DNA of 64,000 nucleotides from Bordetella flabilis (GTDB taxonomy: Bacteria; Pseudomonadota; Gammaproteobacteria; Burkholderiales; Burkholderiaceae_B): positions 744,001 to 808,000 of the forward strand of contig NZ_CP016172.1 of the NCBI RefSeq assembly GCF_001676725.1. Reading direction: 5' to 3'. Made by a program: the position numbers and the translations under genes. Positions within the stretch are counted from its first letter, which is position 1; each line of letters opens with the position of its first letter. Shown here piece by piece: positions 42,758 through 52,473 of this stretch. Under the pieces are notes generated by a model. The model was not told where the DNA came from. It did not search any database and saw only the letters and a program-made list of their open reading frames with translations.

Positions 42758-45700
42758 TCAATGGGCGCTGGCTCGCGCGTAGAACCCGTGCTGGCCCAGT
42801 AGCTCTTCGTGCGTCCCACGCTGCGCCAAGGCACCGTTCTGCAGCACCAGGATCAGGTCGGCCTCTTGTATGGTCGACAGCCGGTGCGCGATGACCAGCG
42901 TGGTGCGATGCTGCATCAGCACCTGCAACGCACGTCGCACCTGCAGCTCCGAAAGCGTATCGAGGTGCGAAGTCGCCTCATCCAGGATCAGCACCGGCGC
43001 GTTCTTCAGGAAGGCGCGCGCGATGGAGATGCGCTGGCGCTGCCCGCCCGACAACTGCATGCCTCGCTCGCCCACGCGCGTCGCCAGGCCTTCCGGCAAG
43101 GCAAGGACGAAATCCGCCAAGGCAGCCTGTTCGAGCGCGGCCTGCAACTCGGCCTCGCTGGCGTCGGGGCGCGCCAGGCGGATATTCGCTTCCAGCGTGT
43201 CGTTGAACAGGTAAGTGTCCTGCGTGACCAGCGCCACGCATTCGCGCAGTTCGTCGAGATTCAACTCCCGCACGTCAATGCCGCCCAGGCGTACCGTGCC
43301 CTGGCCTGGGTCCCAGAAGCGCAGCAGGAGGCTGGCCACGGTACTCTTGCCGGCGCCGGAGGCGCCGACGATGGCCGCCATGGCGCCGGCAGGGACCTGG
43401 AAGCTGAGGTCCTTAAGCGTCGGCTCGCGATTACCCGGGTAGGTGAAGCGGACCCGATCGAATTCCAGCGACAAGCCTTCCGCCGCCTGCGGCGCCGTCC
43501 GGGGACCATCCGTGACCGGCTCGGGCTCATGGCTGACGACATGCAACCGGCGCGACGCCGCCACGGTGTCGGCCAGTTGGCGGCTTACCTGCGAGATTTC
43601 CGATACGGGCAGGAAGGTGGCCAGGGCGATCAGGATCAGCAAGGGCAGCATGCCGGGGGCCAGGGCGCCGGCCGATACGAGCATCGCCCCGACGATGGCC
43701 ACGGCCAGGCCTCCCGATCCCATCGCGATCTCGAAGCGCGCGGTCTGGGACGAGAGGTCGCGCAGCATGTCCAGCCGCCTCAGGCCATAGCGTTCGGCGA
43801 GCAGCAGGAACTGCGCGCGGCGGCGGCCGGTAGCCTGGAAGGCCGTCAGCTCGCCCAGCCCCTGGATGGTGTCGGTCGTGTGGGCGCTCATCTCGCCCAG
43901 CGCGGCGCGCGCCTTGTCGCCCAGGGCATCGATGCGGCGGCGGCCGCGGATGGGCGCAAACAGGGCGTAGGCCAGGAAAGGCAGCAACGCCAACGCTACC
44001 GGCCAGCTATAGGCCGCCAGGAAACCCAGCACCGTCAAAGGAACCAGTAGCGAGACGATGGCCGGCCCGATGGTATGCGCATAGAAGTACTCGATCATCT
44101 CCACGTCCTGCGTCGCCAAGGCGACCAGGTCGCCGGAGCGGCGCTGCAGCAGGTAGGCGGGCGCCAGCCGTTCCAGCTTGTCATAGAGTTTGACGCGCAT
44201 ATCGCCCAGCAGCTGGTAGGCCATGGCATGCGCCAGCCATGACTCCAGCCAGTGGAACAGCGCGGCCAGGGGCGCCGCGATCAGCAGCCCGATGACCAGC
44301 CCGCCCGTGGGCCGGCCGTCGCGAATGGCGGCCACCACCAAAGCGCTCAACACACCGACACCGATATAGGCCGCCACGCGGGCTACGCCCAGCACGATGG
44401 TCGTCAGCAAGGTGCCGCGCCAAGGGCGCACGACAGCGAGCAGCGTCGCCAAGGTCTCGCGCCAGCCCACGTGATCGGCGTCTTCGTCCAGCGCGCGCGG
44501 TGCGGGGCCCGGGCGTGGCGTACCGGCCGCTTCGGTGCCATCCTGCACCACCTGCGTCATTGCGGTTGCAGCCTCCGCCGGCCGGTCCTGGGCCGCCTGG
44601 CGGCGCGCGGCATCCTGGTCATGCATCAAGCGGTAGTACAGCCCCTGGCGCGCCATGAGTTCGGCATGGGTACCCTGTTCCACGATGCTGCCGCGATCGA
44701 GCACCAGGCAGCGGTCGGCGCCGACCACGCTGGCCAGCCGATGCGCGAGGATCAGTGTCGTACGGCCGGCCATCAAGCGGTCCAGGGCCTGCTGGATGAT
44801 GGCTTCGTTCTCGGTATCCACCGACGATAGCGCCTCGTCCAGGATCAGGATGGGCGCGTCGCGCAACAAGGCACGCGCGATCGCGATGCGCTGGCGCTGG
44901 CCGCCGGAAAGCTGCAAGCCACGTTCGCCGATGCGGGTTGCGTAGCCCTTGGGCAAGGCCTGGATGAAGTCGTCGATATTCGCGGCCCGCGCCGCCGCAC
45001 GTACCTCTTCGTGCGTGGCATCGGGCCGTCCCAGGCGCAAATTGTCGTCCAGCGTGCCATGGAACAGCGTAATGTCCTGGCTGACCACGGCGATGCGCGA
45101 TAGCAGGGCCTGTGCATCGAGTTCGCGCACGTCCGTGCCGCCGATGCGCACCGCCCCCTGCTGCGGAATTCCCTCCTGCAGCAGCAGGCGGACGATGGTG
45201 GATTTGCCGGCTCCGCTGGGGCCGACGATCCCCACCCGTTCACCCGCCGCGATCCGGAAGCTCAATCCCTGGTGTGCCGGACGTTCCGGCGTGTAGGAGA
45301 ACGTCACGTGGTCGAATTCGATGGTGGGGTCCAGATGCGTGGGTGCGTGCGCGCCCCGCCGTGCCGCATGCGAACTGGCTGTCGACTCCGCATCCATCAG
45401 CGCGTGAATGCTGGCCGCGGCCGACTGGCCCAGCATGCCGCGGTGCAGGACCGCGCGCAGGTCACGCAGGGGACGGAAAATCTCCGTGCCCGCCATCAGG
45501 ACGATCAGCAGCGCCTCCAGGCTCATCTGGCCCTGGCCGACGCGCCACGCGCCCAGCGTCAGGGCGAGCGCCGCGCCGAGCGCCACGCCCAGGTCGCTGA
45601 TGCCGCGTGTCAGCAGGCTGACCGACAACACCCACATGGTGCCATCCGACAAGCGGCGTGCGCGTGCGGCCAACCGCCTGCCCCAGGACTTGCCCTGGCC

Positions 45701-46333
45701 GAAGGACTTCAGCGTGGGCAGGCCCTGCACCGCGTCCAGGAATTCCTCGCCGAAGTCCTTCAACGACTTCGCCCGCTCCAGGCTGGCGCGCTTGTCCAGC
45801 ATATGCACGGCCATGGGACCGAACAGGGCAAATACGGCCGCGGCCAGGAACACCGCGGCGGTCGGCACGTCCCAGTACGCGATGACTGCGAAGATGGCGA
45901 AAGGCGCCGCGGCCGCGATGGCGACCTGGGGCAGGTATTGGCCGAAAAAAGTCTGGAGCTGTTCGACGCCGTCCACCACGGTCAGCATGACGCCGCCGGT
46001 GCGCTGGTTGGCGAACCATGCGGGTCCAAGCGCCACGATGCGATCGTAGAGCCGGCCGCGCAATACCTGTTGCACGGTCGCTGCGCAGCGGTTCGCCTGC
46101 TGCGTGCGCCAATGATCGAACAGCGCGCGCAGCACCACCATCACGACCGCCGCCCCTGCCGGCGCGGCCCAACGCTGCCATGGATCGCCGGCAAGAACGC
46201 GTGCCAGCATCTGGCCCAGGAAGACATAGCGCAGGATGCCCGCTGCCAATGCCAGCAGGCCCAGCAGGATCCCGCCGGCCATGCGCGCCCGCATGCCCTG
46301 CGTGAATTGCCACAGCCGGTAATCGAAATACAT
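42758..46333 (-). CDS. Fused full-length ABC exporter, CydD-CydC-like in one chain
   Basis: A 1191-residue polypeptide made of two complete TMD-NBD halves. Half 1 (about 1-570) has a CydD-type TMD (VVDGVEQLQTFFGQYLPQ) and an NBD with GPSGAGKST, LSGGQRQR, ILILDEALSS and LAHR. Half 2 (about 640-1191) has a CydC-type TMD and an NBD with GASGAGKST, LSGGQRQR, VLILDEATSH and IAHR. All catalytic motifs are intact in both. CydDC exports cysteine/glutathione and supports cytochrome bd assembly, but cydAB is not nearby, so the substrate is uncertain. ATG 46333 (MYFDYRLWQF) is the chosen start. It diverges from a LysR gene. Confidence 0.82.
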   Translation of the reverse strand: MYFDYRLWQFTQGMRARMAGGILLGLLALAAGILRYVFLGQMLARVLAGDPWQRWAAPAGAAVVMVVLRALFDHWRTQQANRCAATVQQVLRGRLYDRIVALGPAWFANQRTGGVMLTVVDGVEQLQTFFGQYLPQVAIAAAAPFAIFAVIAYWDVPTAAVFLAAAVFALFGPMAVHMLDKRASLERAKSLKDFGEEFLDAVQGLPTLKSFGQGKSWGRRLAARARRLSDGTMWVLSVSLLTRGISDLGVALGAALALTLGAWRVGQGQMSLEALLIVLMAGTEIFRPLRDLRAVLHRGMLGQSAAASIHALMDAESTASSHAARRGAHAPTHLDPTIEFDHVTFSYTPERPAHQGLSFRIAAGERVGIVGPSGAGKSTIVRLLLQEGIPQQGAVRIGGTDVRELDAQALLSRIAVVSQDITLFHGTLDDNLRLGRPDATHEEVRAAARAANIDDFIQALPKGYATRIGERGLQLSGGQRQRIAIARALLRDAPILILDEALSSVDTENEAIIQQALDRLMAGRTTLILAHRLASVVGADRCLVLDRGSIVEQGTHAELMARQGLYYRLMHDQDAARRQAAQDRPAEAATAMTQVVQDGTEAAGTPRPGPAPRALDEDADHVGWRETLATLLAVVRPWRGTLLTTIVLGVARVAAYIGVGVLSALVVAAIRDGRPTGGLVIGLLIAAPLAALFHWLESWLAHAMAYQLLGDMRVKLYDKLERLAPAYLLQRRSGDLVALATQDVEMIEYFYAHTIGPAIVSLLVPLTVLGFLAAYSWPVALALLPFLAYALFAPIRGRRRIDALGDKARAALGEMSAHTTDTIQGLGELTAFQATGRRRAQFLLLAERYGLRRLDMLRDLSSQTARFEIAMGSGGLAVAIVGAMLVSAGALAPGMLPLLILIALATFLPVSEISQVSRQLADTVAASRRLHVVSHEPEPVTDGPRTAPQAAEGLSLEFDRVRFTYPGNREPTLKDLSFQVPAGAMAAIVGASGAGKSTVASLLLRFWDPGQGTVRLGGIDVRELNLDELRECVALVTQDTYLFNDTLEANIRLARPDASEAELQAALEQAALADFVLALPEGLATRVGERGMQLSGGQRQRISIARAFLKNAPVLILDEATSHLDTLSELQVRRALQVLMQHRTTLVIAHRLSTIQEADLILVLQNGALAQRGTHEELLGQHGFYARASAH

Positions 46334-46511
46334 GCGGATGCCCCTGATTGCCGTGTACGGCGCAATTCCGGCGCCAGAACCGCATAGCGAGGTGGCGTGC
46401 CGGCGGTTCAAGCGGACGTTGTCTTCATTCCAAACCCACGCATTGTTGCCGTCGTCGGCCGCGGCGCACTAGTGATAGTTTTTCGATCTTCGGTTGAGTT
46501 AAATTACACCC

Positions 46512-47453
46512 ATGGCAAGCCTTCCCAATCGCACACCTCCGCTCGCCGCCCTGCGCGCCTTCGAGGCTGTCGCACGCCTGGGCAGCCTGAGCCGCGCCGC
46601 CGCCGAGCTCAACGTGACGAAGAGCGCCGTCAGCCATCAATTGCGCGCGCTGGAGGCCGACCTGGGCGTCGTGCTGCTGCGGCGCGGGGGCACCACCCGG
46701 CGGGCGGAAACCACGGACGCCGGAGCCGACCTGCTGTCCTCGGTGCAACAAGCCTTGACCCTGCTGGCAAGCGCCTGCCGCAATGTGCGCGCGGCGGCCA
46801 GGGGCCGGCAGCCCCAGCGCCTGAACATTTCGGCGAACCCCTCGCTGGCGGCCTTGTGGCTCGCGCCCCGCATCGGGCGCTTCGTCGAGCTTCACCCGGA
46901 TATCGACATCCAGGTCTATCTGCACAGCAACCAGGACCCGGCGTGGCAGGAACAGGATATCGACCTGGCTTTCCTGCATATGCGGGACGAAGGGCCGCAT
47001 CGGCCCGCGGCAGGCGACATTCGGCTGATGACGGAGACGGTAGTGCCGGTATGCAGTCCGGTCCTGGTCGATACCGCCTCGCGGGATGATCCGGCGCTCT
47101 TCAGCCGCTGCCGCTGGCTCGAGGAGAAGCACATCGCCAGCCCGGAGACGAGTTGGCGGACCTGGTGGAAGCGCCTGGGCCTGCGCGATGCCGATTGGCA
47201 GGAGCCCTTGGTCCTGAGCGGACTGAGCACCGTGGTGTCGGCCGCGGTGGCCGGCGCCGGCATCGCGCTGGGCCGCTCGCCGCTGATCGACGAGGAAGTG
47301 GCGCGCGGAGGTTTGGTGCCCTTGATGCCGGCGTTGCGCATGGCGGGATCATGGGGCTATGTCATACGCATGCGACCGGATCGCCCCAACGATGCCGCCC
47401 TACCGGCCCTGGTGGAATTCCTGCTGGAAGAAGCCAAGCATGCTGGTTCTTAG
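46512..47453 (+). CDS. LysR-family regulator, GcvA-like
   Basis: A 313-residue LysR regulator. The winged HTH lies at residues 10-70 (PPLAALRAFEAVARLGSLSR, AAAELNVTKSAVSHQLRALE). The substrate-binding domain has the GcvA-group wording (ISANPSLAALWLAPRIGRF, DIDLAFLHMRDEG, GLSTVVSAAVAGAGIALGRS). It diverges from the fused ABC exporter (178 bp between starts), a candidate target along with itself. No downstream partner gene is on the same strand. Confidence 0.88.
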   Translation: MASLPNRTPPLAALRAFEAVARLGSLSRAAAELNVTKSAVSHQLRALEADLGVVLLRRGGTTRRAETTDAGADLLSSVQQALTLLASACRNVRAAARGRQPQRLNISANPSLAALWLAPRIGRFVELHPDIDIQVYLHSNQDPAWQEQDIDLAFLHMRDEGPHRPAAGDIRLMTETVVPVCSPVLVDTASRDDPALFSRCRWLEEKHIASPETSWRTWWKRLGLRDADWQEPLVLSGLSTVVSAAVAGAGIALGRSPLIDEEVARGGLVPLMPALRMAGSWGYVIRMRPDRPNDAALPALVEFLLEEAKHAGS

Positions 47454-47553
47454 CGGGGGCGGGGCTACCGCTGCTGGATCTAACAAGGAGCAGACGGCGA
47501 GCCGTGTGGATGTCGCGTCCACAAGCCTATGGCGGTATCCCCGTTCGGACGGT

Positions 47554-48048
47554 CTAGCGGAGAAACCGCTCGTAGAGCGATGCAATGTAGCCGCTGGGAA
47601 AGGGTTTCGTACCCACGCGCACGAAGCCCAGGGACTCATAGTACGCGCATAGACCGGTATTCCGGAGTTCACAGTCCAGCCTTAAGCGATCTCCATCGTT
47701 TGCCCGTACCAGATCGGCACACCAGTCGATTGCGTAAACGCCAAGCCCGAGCCCGCGGAAGCCGTCCCGTAGCGAAAGCTTGTGCACGTACCTGGCGTTC
47801 CGGTCCTGTGGTCCCCAGTATTCTTCATCTTGCCAGGCGAACGACAGCATCCCCGCCGGCATTCCGTCTTGCTCGATAACGTATAAACCGCCTTGATCCA
47901 GCATCCGCTGTGTCGCCTGGACCGTCCACGCGCTGGTGCCCCAAACGTAATCTCCGCGACCCAGCTTATACGCGATCGCCTCGGTTCCAATGACCACCAG
48001 ATGGGGCAGGTCGGCTTCGGCGGCGCTGCGGATTGCCCTTTTTGTCAT
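47554..48048 (-). CDS. GNAT-family N-acetyltransferase
   Basis: A 164-residue GNAT acetyltransferase: an N-terminal MTKRAIRSAAEADLPHLVVI strand-helix, a central VHKLSLRDGFRGLGLGVYAI block containing the acetyl-CoA pyrophosphate loop (R-G-L-G-L-G), and a C-terminal AYYESLGFVRVG. ATG 48048 is chosen; a TTG at 48117 would add 23 residues. By eye this gene and the next are less GC-rich than their surroundings, a possible sign of recent transfer. The acceptor is unknown. Confidence 0.8.
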   Translation of the reverse strand: MTKRAIRSAAEADLPHLVVIGTEAIAYKLGRGDYVWGTSAWTVQATQRMLDQGGLYVIEQDGMPAGMLSFAWQDEEYWGPQDRNARYVHKLSLRDGFRGLGLGVYAIDWCADLVRANDGDRLRLDCELRNTGLCAYYESLGFVRVGTKPFPSGYIASLYERFLR

Positions 48049-48285
48049 CTCTGTGCTGTCCAGGTTGTAATGCCACGCGCCCACGTTCTTCCAAACGGAG
48101 GCAGGGGCCGAGAACAAGGCGGAACTGCGCCAGGCAGCATCTTATACGGGTCCGCTTCCAAAAAAGTTCCAGCGCAAAGGCGATCCGCTGAAAGTCGAAT
48201 GTCAGCCCGAGTCGAATAAATTCCTCCGCTTTCCGCGGGCGTCCTCTGCCCTTATCGTCGTATCTCCAACCTGAAAGGTAGAACG

Positions 48286-49720
48286 ATGGCTGCCATGCAC
48301 GGCGCTGCCTGGACCGACTTGGACCGCCTGGTCGATGATGCAATGGCATGCTGGGGTGTCCCAGGCGTCGCGGTTGGTGTCGTGGAAGGCGACGACATAA
48401 TCCTGCTTCGCGGCTATGGCGTGCGTGACGTCGGCAACAATGCGCCGGTAACGACCGCTACCCAGTTCATGATCTGCTCCCTTACCAAATCCATTACCGC
48501 GGCGGGCCTGGCACTCCTAGTTGACGAGCGGCGCCTGCGATGGGATACGAAGGTGCGGGCGATACTGCCGGAGTTCGAGCTGCGCGATGCTGCCGCGAGC
48601 GCAGAAGCCACGGTTGCGGATTTGCTCACCCACCGCACCGGGCTTCCCGCGCACGATCGGATATGGTCGCCGCCAGGTGAGCGGTCTCGACAACAGATGC
48701 TGGAAGCCATGCGCTATCTCGAACCGAGCCGACGGTTCCGCGAGTGTCACCAGTATTCCAACCTGGGTTATGTGGTTGCCGGCATGCTCGCGGAGCGGCT
48801 AAGCGGCAAGAGCTGGGAGGCGTTCACGACGCAGCGGCTGCTGTCACCACTGGGGTTCAGCAGTTTCGGATTCTCGAAAGCGGCGCTGGAGTCTGCGCCC
48901 GACCACGCCCATCCGCATGAGTGGGATATGCGTAGTGTTCTTCGCGGCAAGCTGTGGCCAATGCAAGCCACGCCTGCCGGCGGCATCAATGCGTCCGTCG
49001 CCGATATGGCGCTTTGGCTACGGTTGCTGTTATCACGCGGCCGCGTCGATGGACGCCATGATGACCCCGCATATTGACGTCGGTGAGTCTGAATTCGCGG
49101 AGATCGGAAAGATCCAGTACGGGTTCGGACTGTGGTGTGCACATTACCGCGGCAACGCAACGATCTCGCACCCCGGGTCGCAGCCGGGTTGGGGCGCATT
49201 CATGACGATGATGCCCGAACGTCGGATCGGTGTGATCGTGCTGACCAATGGGGATTTCAGCCCAGTATGCGCTTTGATTGCCTATGCCACTTATGACCGG
49301 CTCCTGGCGCTTGGGTCGCTCGATTGGTTCACTGTATTCCGGAGCAAGCACTTAGCGCTACTGCAGGAGCAGGAGGCTCAAGAGCGTGGTCGCATCGCGA
49401 GATATCCAGCGGATCCGCGCGATGATGGACTGACGCCAAATATTGAGGGGATATATCGGCATCCGGCCTATGGCTGCATTTCGATTGTCCAGAAGGCGGC
49501 TGGGATGCATTGGGAGTGGCGTGGGCTCGAGGGGCTGCTCGTGCACCATGGCCGGCACTCATACCAGTTGAAGGAGCAGGGCGTGCCCCGATATCCAGCC
49601 GGACTTTTCGTCTCTCTGGAGATGAACGCGGAAGGCCAAGTCGTTGCACTGAAGTCGCCACTTGAACCAGTTGTGTCGGACATTGTCTTCCAGCGTGATC
49701 TGAACGGGGAAAACCCATGA
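48286..49720 (+). pseudogene. Frameshifted class C beta-lactamase-like serine hydrolase
   Basis: Two overlapping frames together make one serine hydrolase. Frame 1 (48,286-49,077) has the SxxK nucleophile in CSLTKS (Ser65) and the YSN-type motif in HQYSNLGY. It then runs into GRVDGRHDDPAY and a stop. The continuation in the next frame, from about 49,050 (MMTPHIDVGESEF), holds the third motif region HPGSQPGW and a C-terminal beta domain, ending at 49,720. The shift needs one extra or two missing bases, and a few residues between DG and the MMTPHI region also seem deleted. A good AAAGG ribosome site precedes 48,286. It may be truly broken or a sequencing error. Confidence 0.72.
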
Positions 49721-49771
49721 GCCGCGCTCGGAAGCGGAGGGCCGGGGGCCGGTCCCGGCGTTGTTCGCGGA

Positions 49772-51037
49772 CTATCCCCGCCTTGCCTTACCAGCGACTC
49801 TGGCAACTGTCTTTCGGGCTGGCACCTTCCGGGCGGCCGTCTTCGCCGTAACCTTCGTCGCCTTGCGCCCATCGCCTGAAGCCGCTTCCTTCGCCGGCGC
49901 GGTTCTTAGCGCCGGCCCCGGTGACTTCCGCTTTGCCGTGTTCGGTTCTTTCGAAGTTTCAGCGCGGTCTTCTACCGCCTTATCGTCGGAGCGCCTGCGC
50001 CGCACGGTGTAGCAGGCATTACCCAGGCCCGTACCCACGGTCAGCACGCCCCATCGGCGGACATCGTCCAGGTACGGCAGTTCGGATAGGCCTTGCACGA
50101 CAGCGTCGTTGTGCAGCACAACCTGCGTCTCCTGGCCGTCGATGGGCGGCAAACGCTTGCACAGCGCGGCCGGCAGATGAAAATTGCGGTGCGCCCAGTC
50201 GCCGGGCAGGTTCTGGGTGCCGCGGCTGATGGACCCATCCTGGCGAATCCGTCCGGGGCAGGCCACGCCGATCCAGGGCGCAAGCTCGATCCCTCTCTTC
50301 CTGGCGTACTCGATGTGCTTGATGAGCATATCGGCGATGCCCTGGATGACGTGTTCCTTGCGCGTCGTGTTCTCGTCGCGCGCATGGCTCCATTTTTCCG
50401 AGATGACGACCTTGGCCTTGCGCGGGTCGCGGTTCTTGGGCAGCCGCACGATGCCGCAGCGTATGTTCGTGCCGCCGATATCGACAGCCAGCATGGCGCG
50501 GTAGCGCTCGGCCAGTTCCTCCGGCATCAGGTGCAGCCAGCCGATCAGCCCGCCCTCGTCGGCATGATGATGCAGCAGCCGCAACTGGACATGCACATCG
50601 TCGCGGAACAGCCGTTTCGCCACGGCCTCGACCGCCAGGGCGCCGATGTCGCTCTGCTTCAGGCCGCCGCCGATGATCACGCGCTGCACGCCTTTCCACG
50701 ACTTCTGGCTGAGGAAGCGGCGTATGACCCGCGCCAATTGTTCGGCATAGTCCTCGAGCGCCCCGTGTATCGCCGCGGCCGCCGCGCCTTCGCGCGCCAT
50801 CAGTTCGTCCAGCTTCTTCTTCGGAATGTCCTCCGACGCCTTGTCGCCCAGGGGGTCCTTGCCGTGCAGGATTTCGAACAGCACGCGCCAGGCGTCCAGG
50901 ATACCGAGGAAGGCGGGGCGGCTGGCGTTGTCGCCCACGAAGCCTTTATCGTCTCGCAGCGCCACGCTGTAGCTTTCAATCGTAAAGGTGGGGAATTCCA
51001 GTGCGCCGTGCAGCAAAGGGCTGTCTGGGTCGGGCAT
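49772..51037 (-). CDS. ROK-family sugar-kinase-like protein, circularly permuted, with histone-H1-like tail
   Basis: A 421-residue protein. ROK kinases normally start with the DIGGT phosphate loop and end with a GGG block. Here the GGG block (VIIGGGLKQSD, 120-130) comes first, and MLAVDIGGTNIRCG follows at residues 182-195. Next are GVACPGRI, the catalytic-Asp segment LHNDAV (Asp311) and VGTGLGNACY (phosphate 2, 334-343). No zinc-binding CxCGxxGCxE segment is visible. Residues 345-421 are a Lys/Ala/Arg-rich tail like the C-terminus of bacterial histone-H1-like proteins. Kinase function is plausible but unproven; the tail may bind nucleic acid. Confidence 0.7.
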   Translation of the reverse strand: MPDPDSPLLHGALEFPTFTIESYSVALRDDKGFVGDNASRPAFLGILDAWRVLFEILHGKDPLGDKASEDIPKKKLDELMAREGAAAAAIHGALEDYAEQLARVIRRFLSQKSWKGVQRVIIGGGLKQSDIGALAVEAVAKRLFRDDVHVQLRLLHHHADEGGLIGWLHLMPEELAERYRAMLAVDIGGTNIRCGIVRLPKNRDPRKAKVVISEKWSHARDENTTRKEHVIQGIADMLIKHIEYARKRGIELAPWIGVACPGRIRQDGSISRGTQNLPGDWAHRNFHLPAALCKRLPPIDGQETQVVLHNDAVVQGLSELPYLDDVRRWGVLTVGTGLGNACYTVRRRRSDDKAVEDRAETSKEPNTAKRKSPGPALRTAPAKEAASGDGRKATKVTAKTAARKVPARKTVARVAGKARRG

Positions 51038-51266
51038 GCTCGCTCCAGTGACGATGGGGTGGGCCGGCTCAGTTCATTGGATCGTACCGGGATTCGCAAC
51101 CCGCCGCCGTCCTGCATACGGTGGGTGCCGCAGGGTCGCTAGCACGCCGCATGCCAGCTTCGATGACCGGGAAGGTTCCGGTACCACGGGATGCTGCGAC
51201 CGCCGTACAGGCGGCGCAGGGCCGGAGCAGATTCCGTCGACGGGAATGTAGGAGGGCGGCAGTGCG

Positions 51267-52211
51267 TCAATGCGCGCCCGCGAACGCTGCGATCGACACC
51301 GCGGGACTGAGCGCGAACGATGCCCGCATGTCCCTTGCCTCATCGATCGGCGACCGGCCGAAGAAGCGCTTGAATTCCCGGCTGAACTGGGAGGGGCTTT
51401 CGTATCCGACGCGCGCCGACGCCGATGCAGCCGTCAGGCCGTCCCGGATCATCATGAGCCGTGCCTGATGCAGGCGCGTCGACTTGATGTACTGGATGGG
51501 CGACGTAAGCGTGACCGCCCGGAAGTTCGCGTGGAAGGCCGGGACGCTCATGCCTGCTTCCTGCGCCAGGCTGCCCACATCGAGCGGCTGGGCGAAGTCG
51601 GCGTGGATACGGCGCAGCGCCTTCGCGACCCGCCCGAAGCGGCCCTGGTGTGCCAGCGCGGCCTTCATTGCCGGTCCCTGGCTTCCGGAAAGAACCCGAA
51701 AGAAAATCTCCCGCCGGATGGCGGGCCCCAGAATGCGCGCTTCCACCGGCGAGCCCAAGGCCCGCAACAAGCGCAGCGTGGCGTCGGCCAGGTCGCCATC
51801 CAAGGGTGTCGATACCATGCCTACGGGGGTCGCCTTGGCGCCCGATGGCGCCATCTCATCGATCGCCAATATCAACTCGGTCAGCTCGGTCAATTCCAGC
51901 CGCAGCGAAACGGCGAGCATCGGCTCGGTCTCGCTGGCCTCGGTTTCGGTGGAGAACGGCAGCGGGACCGACAGTACGAGATAGTGCTGCGCGTCGTACA
52001 CATGGACCGCGTCGCCCAGGAAGCCGAATTTGCGTCCCTGGCACACGATTACGATGCCCGGCTCGTAAAGCACGGGAGTGCGACCCAACGGACGGTTGGA
52101 TCGCATGAAACGCACGCCGTCCAGCGCGGACTGCGTGTACCCCTCGTTGGGAGCAAGCCGTTCCAGCAGGCTTGCCATTTTCTCGCGGGTCGGGCGATTG
52201 GCGGTTGCCAC
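51267..52211 (-). CDS. AraC-family regulator, paralogue of the one at 39,894
   Basis: A 314-residue AraC regulator with the same N-terminal domain wording as its paralogue (GIVIVCQGRKFGFLGD, VHVYDAQHYL) and a C-terminal double HTH (LDVGSLAQEAGMSVPAFHAN and YESPSQFSREFKRFFG). GTG 52211 is chosen because AGGAGA lies just upstream; the open frame extends to 52,391 without similarity. It diverges from two consecutive SDR genes at 52,474 and 53,245, mirroring the AraC/SDR arrangement at 39,894-41,808. Confidence 0.85.
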   Translation of the reverse strand: MATANRPTREKMASLLERLAPNEGYTQSALDGVRFMRSNRPLGRTPVLYEPGIVIVCQGRKFGFLGDAVHVYDAQHYLVLSVPLPFSTETEASETEPMLAVSLRLELTELTELILAIDEMAPSGAKATPVGMVSTPLDGDLADATLRLLRALGSPVEARILGPAIRREIFFRVLSGSQGPAMKAALAHQGRFGRVAKALRRIHADFAQPLDVGSLAQEAGMSVPAFHANFRAVTLTSPIQYIKSTRLHQARLMMIRDGLTAASASARVGYESPSQFSREFKRFFGRSPIDEARDMRASFALSPAVSIAAFAGAH

Positions 52212-52473
52212 GGCATCTCCTGTGCAGGTCGGGATGTGGGGAATTCTACCGTGCGTATCTGCGCAGCGCGTTCTCGATCGATAGGAATGGGCAAGGTAGG
52301 CATCGTCGTGGGTATGGGCGGGGCAGCCCCCGAAACCTAAGATGCCGTTGACGGCCGCGTCATTCGACGGGACTGCCCGAAGCAGGGTCATTTCAGGTCT
52401 TCCGTTTGCTTGCGGGAAACCGTGGCTCGCCCCGCGGCTGTCGATTCATCTATCCACACATGGAGAGTTGCAC

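Noticed and set aside
49721..49771. Terminator between the serine hydrolase remnant and the ROK gene
   Set aside because: A GC-rich stem (near GCCGGGGGCCGGTCCCGGC) is visible, but there is no T-run.
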